NCBI RefSeq assembly: GCF_008704935.1
Contig: NZ_CP023692.1
Location: 3,824,001 to 3,888,000 of the forward strand
Reading direction: 5' to 3'
DNA: 64,000 nt
From: Streptomyces vinaceus
Lineage (GTDB): Bacteria; Actinomycetota; Actinomycetes; Streptomycetales; Streptomycetaceae
Both the position numbers and the translations under genes were made by a program. Below, piece by piece: positions 62,701-64,000 of this stretch. The notes below the pieces were generated by a model. That model ran no database searches, was not told where the DNA came from, and saw only the letters and a list, made by a program, of their open reading frames with translations. The stretch's first letter is position 1, and the number at the start of each line of letters is the position of its first letter.

Positions 62701-63176
62701 CCCTCGGCGGCGGCGCGCAGGATCATCTCGGTCTGCCGCTGCGAGCGAGCCAGCTCGGCCTCGGTGTCCACGGTCTCGGAGAGGTCGCGTACGACCAGCA
62801 TCAGCAGCTCGTCACCCGTGTACGCGGGCTGCGGCTCACGATAGGCGTCGCGGCCGTCGAGGTGGGCGGCGGTGACCTCGACGGGGAACTCGGTGCCGTC
62901 GGTGCGGCGCGCGACCATCCGCTTGGGTTTGGCCCGTCCGCCCTCGTCCTCGCCGGGCCGGCGCATGGAGCCGGGGATCAGCTTGGAGTCGAACTCGGGG
63001 AGGAGGTCCAGCACCCCGCGACCGACGAGGCCGGTGCCGGGGCTCTCCATGACTTCGAGGGCGATCGAATTCGCGTTGACGACCGTGCCGTTGGCGTTGA
63101 CGAGCAACAGCGCGTCCGGAAGAGCGTCGAGTATTGCTGCGAGGCGAGCAGCGCCTCGGGATGGCCTGCTGCTCAC
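59763..63176 (-). CDS. PAS-PAS pseudo-histidine-kinase with tandem receiver-like domains
   Basis: A 1137-aa protein. Two PAS domains (about 10-110 and 150-260) lead to a HisKA-like helix reading LLAVLGDSLRGPLEELRGEL, where the phospho-acceptor His is missing. The following ATPase region lacks the N-box Asn (RIAGALAHLVADV). A 350-residue Pro/Ala linker carries seven PAGRRRAL-like motifs. Two receiver-like domains end it: LFVDPLTGP and VVMDLMQVRRRRAG hold the Asp. GTG 63176 follows GGAGGAAG. It is probably a signalling scaffold rather than a kinase. Confidence 0.85.
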   Translation of the reverse strand: MSSRPSRGAARLAAILDALPDALLLVNANGTVVNANSIALEVMESPGTGLVGRGVLDLLPEFDSKLIPGSMRRPGEDEGGRAKPKRMVARRTDGTEFPVEVTAAHLDGRDAYREPQPAYTGDELLMLVVRDLSETVDTEAELARSQRQTEMILRAAAEGVVGTDTEGRVVLVNPAAAQILGYRATDLGNRELHGLIQHSRADGSPFPFEESPLADTLRSGRKHRVRGQVLWNKAGQPVSVDLTTSPVRDGELLVGAVMTFTDRRPYDALAARHAQLLAVLGDSLRGPLEELRGELATLAADDAGQLWPEANQLLHHLAAGYSRMTALVDNVLGFQRLDAGAEKLKKKKVLIDGVVAAGIDGAVELIGPGRVQFAVHAPTIEAEVDAERIAGALAHLVADVAGVDATGKTRQGSGYSDSTIVVAAAQRGEVVRIEVRGPYEGGSPVHEPIVRGVVSAHGGVLQTVEVPGAPGGAYVLELPLGAGAGTVTLPEPEPAKEPAAAEGAGKGPAGRRARRGVDAFLEDAAEEAKANGAAGGGGALALPSGRRRAGEAGAVDAASPELAQSPVNPAGLGTGRRRGRDGDGSGEGGPGRPVPPQGTAMPALPPVPQGPPAGPGPAVPPVQQGSAVPPVPPVPAVPPVPVTEHPAGRRRALGAASAPQPGGPVPATGLGPAPAAASPQASVRPIAPEGGFALPAGPTPAAAPAPAPAQSPAQSPAMAGPVPAPGGAGGETPAGRRGRRVLGAPAAEPAAPAAQPAPAAEEPVPPTGRRRALPATPAWPVPAARTAPEDEEAAGPVAVPGARQPQDAPEAAQPISVRALGTLGQGISVDSGSTNGAGVTGGSGRRRRLAEPAPQGRAFAIGAPEAGADEGPEPLDGPGGAVEVVNRPVPAPVDDELPPEPLDNPRRLLVWPAPDVQTQQALSDRGYRPVIVHSREEVDAQIAAFPAALFVDPLTGPITRTALQSLRQAAVAAEVPVLVTAGLGHATREAAYGADPAVLLKALAPRDSEQHPSRVLLIEEQDAIATALTAALERRGLQVARAGADTDAVELATRIRPNLVVMDLMQVRRRRAGIVDWLRANGQLNRTPLVVYTATGIDPAELPRLASGESVLFLAERSTTADVQGRIVDLLAKIGTN

Positions 63177-63295
63177 GACGAGCTTCCTCCCTGACCACAA
63201 CTACCGGCATGTCACGGGAGGAGTCTAAGGGCACTGCCCCGGCCTGAGGTGGCGGATGTTCTGCGGAAACCGTGCATCCTTCGCATCCTCCCAGG

Positions 63296-63733
63296 TCAGG
63301 AGCGCCCACCCGGAAGCACAGGTTCCAGGTTGTTCCAGCGGGCGATCTCGCATCCGTTGGTCCGCCGGAACGTCGCGTCCACCCTGTGGCCTTGCCACGT
63401 TCCGGTGATCTGAGCGGTGGCCGGACCGCCGTCCTGCATGGTGCAGATCTGCCGCTTGGAGGCCGGGGCGAAGGGGTCCTTGTCCTGCTTCGCGAGGACG
63501 TCGAGGCGGTCGCAGGCCCGCTCGGCCTCGGGGTGGTTCCCGCCGACGGGGTTGCACTCCAGCAGGTACTCGCCGTTCGCCCGCGGGTTGCCGGTGGAGG
63601 ACACGGTGATGGTGAGGCGGTCGGGCGCGGCGAGCAGCCGGCCCAGCGGCGGCAGCGGGGGCAGCGGTCCGGCGGCCGTGACCGCCGAGGCGGCCAGGGC
63701 GGAGGTGACGGCGAAGGCGGCGAGACGCAGCAT
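63296..63733 (-). CDS. Subtilisin-inhibitor-like (SSI) secreted protein
   Basis: A 145-aa protein. Signal peptide at residues 1-21, Pro-rich start, then the SSI pattern LLECNPVGGNHPEAERACDRL and GTWQGHRVDATFRRTNGCEIARW. Cys 60/74 and 97/128 fit the two SSI disulfides. The reactive loop reads CTMQDGG rather than CPMVYDP, so inhibitory specificity may be changed or lost. ATG 63733 has GGAG 8 nt upstream. SSI proteins block extracellular subtilisin-like proteases. Confidence 0.88.
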   Translation of the reverse strand: MLRLAAFAVTSALAASAVTAAGPLPPLPPLGRLLAAPDRLTITVSSTGNPRANGEYLLECNPVGGNHPEAERACDRLDVLAKQDKDPFAPASKRQICTMQDGGPATAQITGTWQGHRVDATFRRTNGCEIARWNNLEPVLPGGRS

Positions 63734-63963
63734 GAGGCACTCCAGGTCGTCCGTACGTCGTACGCCTGACCAACGACGTGCGCTCGCCGACGTTGCGTAC
63801 GGACGGGAGAGCGGACGTGCGGGAGGGGTGGGCGTGCCGGGCGTACCGGGCCCCTTAAGGCTTTGCTCTGGCGGCGGCTGTCCTTGTACCGTGGGAGCGG
63901 ATTGGTGAGCGGCCCGGTGGCTGTGTCATCATCTGCACGCACCCTCGTACGCGGGGGTGTGCT

Positions 63964-64000
63964 GGAGGCGTCGCCTAGTCCGGTCTATGGCGCCGCACTG
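63964..64000 (+). tRNA. tRNA, probably tRNA-Ser, 5' half (cut by window end)
   Basis: GGAGGCG acceptor strand, TCGCC..., and a class II-like D arm, then an anticodon stem start CCGCA and loop C-T-G before the window ends. The first anticodon base would be G, which fits tRNA-Ser (GCU or GGA). Identity needs the rest of the sequence. Confidence 0.7.

Noticed and set aside
60144..63194. A 1016-aa plus-strand open frame opposite the PAS protein
   Set aside because: It mirrors the real minus-strand gene; composition is Gly/Arg/Val-rich with no domain, as expected for shadows in very GC-rich DNA.

Overview
This 64 kb window is chromosomal DNA from a Streptomyces or very close actinomycete. The evidence is very high GC with GC-rich third codon positions, many GTG/TTG starts and ATGA/GTGA stop-start overlaps, a CydDC fusion, a subtilisin-inhibitor-like protein, and gene neighbourhoods typical of the genus. 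Seven copies of the 14-bp palindrome GTTTCACGTGAAAC (the ParB-binding parS sequence) lie at six places, and several groups of TTGTCCACA-type DnaA boxes are present. Together they place the window in the origin-proximal core of the chromosome. oriC itself, dnaA, dnaN and parAB are not here.

Layout. 1-9.4 kb: cytochrome bd oxidase and its exporter (cydA-cydB-cydDC), a DosS-like GAF/GAF histidine kinase, a HAD phosphatase and a luciferase-like oxidoreductase. 9.4-15 kb: a translationally coupled HSP90-family ATPase plus a 1007-aa helical-repeat protein, and the RNA 2'-phosphotransferase kptA. 15-24.2 kb: a MIP channel whose 3' end carries DnaA boxes, a MerR regulator, an EphD-like hydrolase/reductase fusion coupled to an M24 protein, two ABC ATPase-permease pairs, and a rhomboid-like protein. 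24.3-28 kb: a second HAD phosphatase, serS and pheA, separated by a gene-free stretch with seven DnaA-like boxes. 27.9-34.1 kb: a copper/extracytoplasmic redox operon (membrane protein, YcnI, Sco, PCuAC chaperone, CopCD, Tat-exported DyP peroxidase). 34.3-47.3 kb: two small GHKL ATPases, a SpoIIE-type phosphatase, a Xaa-Pro peptidase, a degenerate Prim-Pol protein, a SEC-C protein with a sequestered ribosome site, GDPD, an HtrA protease, and a LysR/cysteine dioxygenase/YeiH sulfur module.

47.4-51.7 kb is more mobile: a secreted protease, tRNA-Ser(UGA), a complete IS481-family element with a 6-bp target duplication, a GNAT gene and two small proteins. 51.8-56.6 kb is a five-gene overlapping operon matching the mycobacterial igr (ChsE/ChsH/Ltp2) steroid side-chain cassette, behind a strong inverted-repeat operator candidate. 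56.8-64 kb holds a SigE-family sigma factor, a tandem parS pair, an acyl-CoA ligase, an ABM-domain membrane protein, a 1137-aa PAS/pseudokinase/receiver protein, an SSI-like inhibitor and the start of a second tRNA, probably Ser.

Themes. Extracytoplasmic redox biology recurs (bd oxidase, copper delivery, DyP peroxidase). Regulation is dense (two histidine-kinase-like proteins, sigma factor, phosphatase, two anti-sigma-type ATPases). A layer of replication and segregation sites (parS, DnaA boxes) is embedded in and between ordinary genes. Where parS falls inside a gene it is read only as VSRET or FHVK, because the third frame contains a stop.
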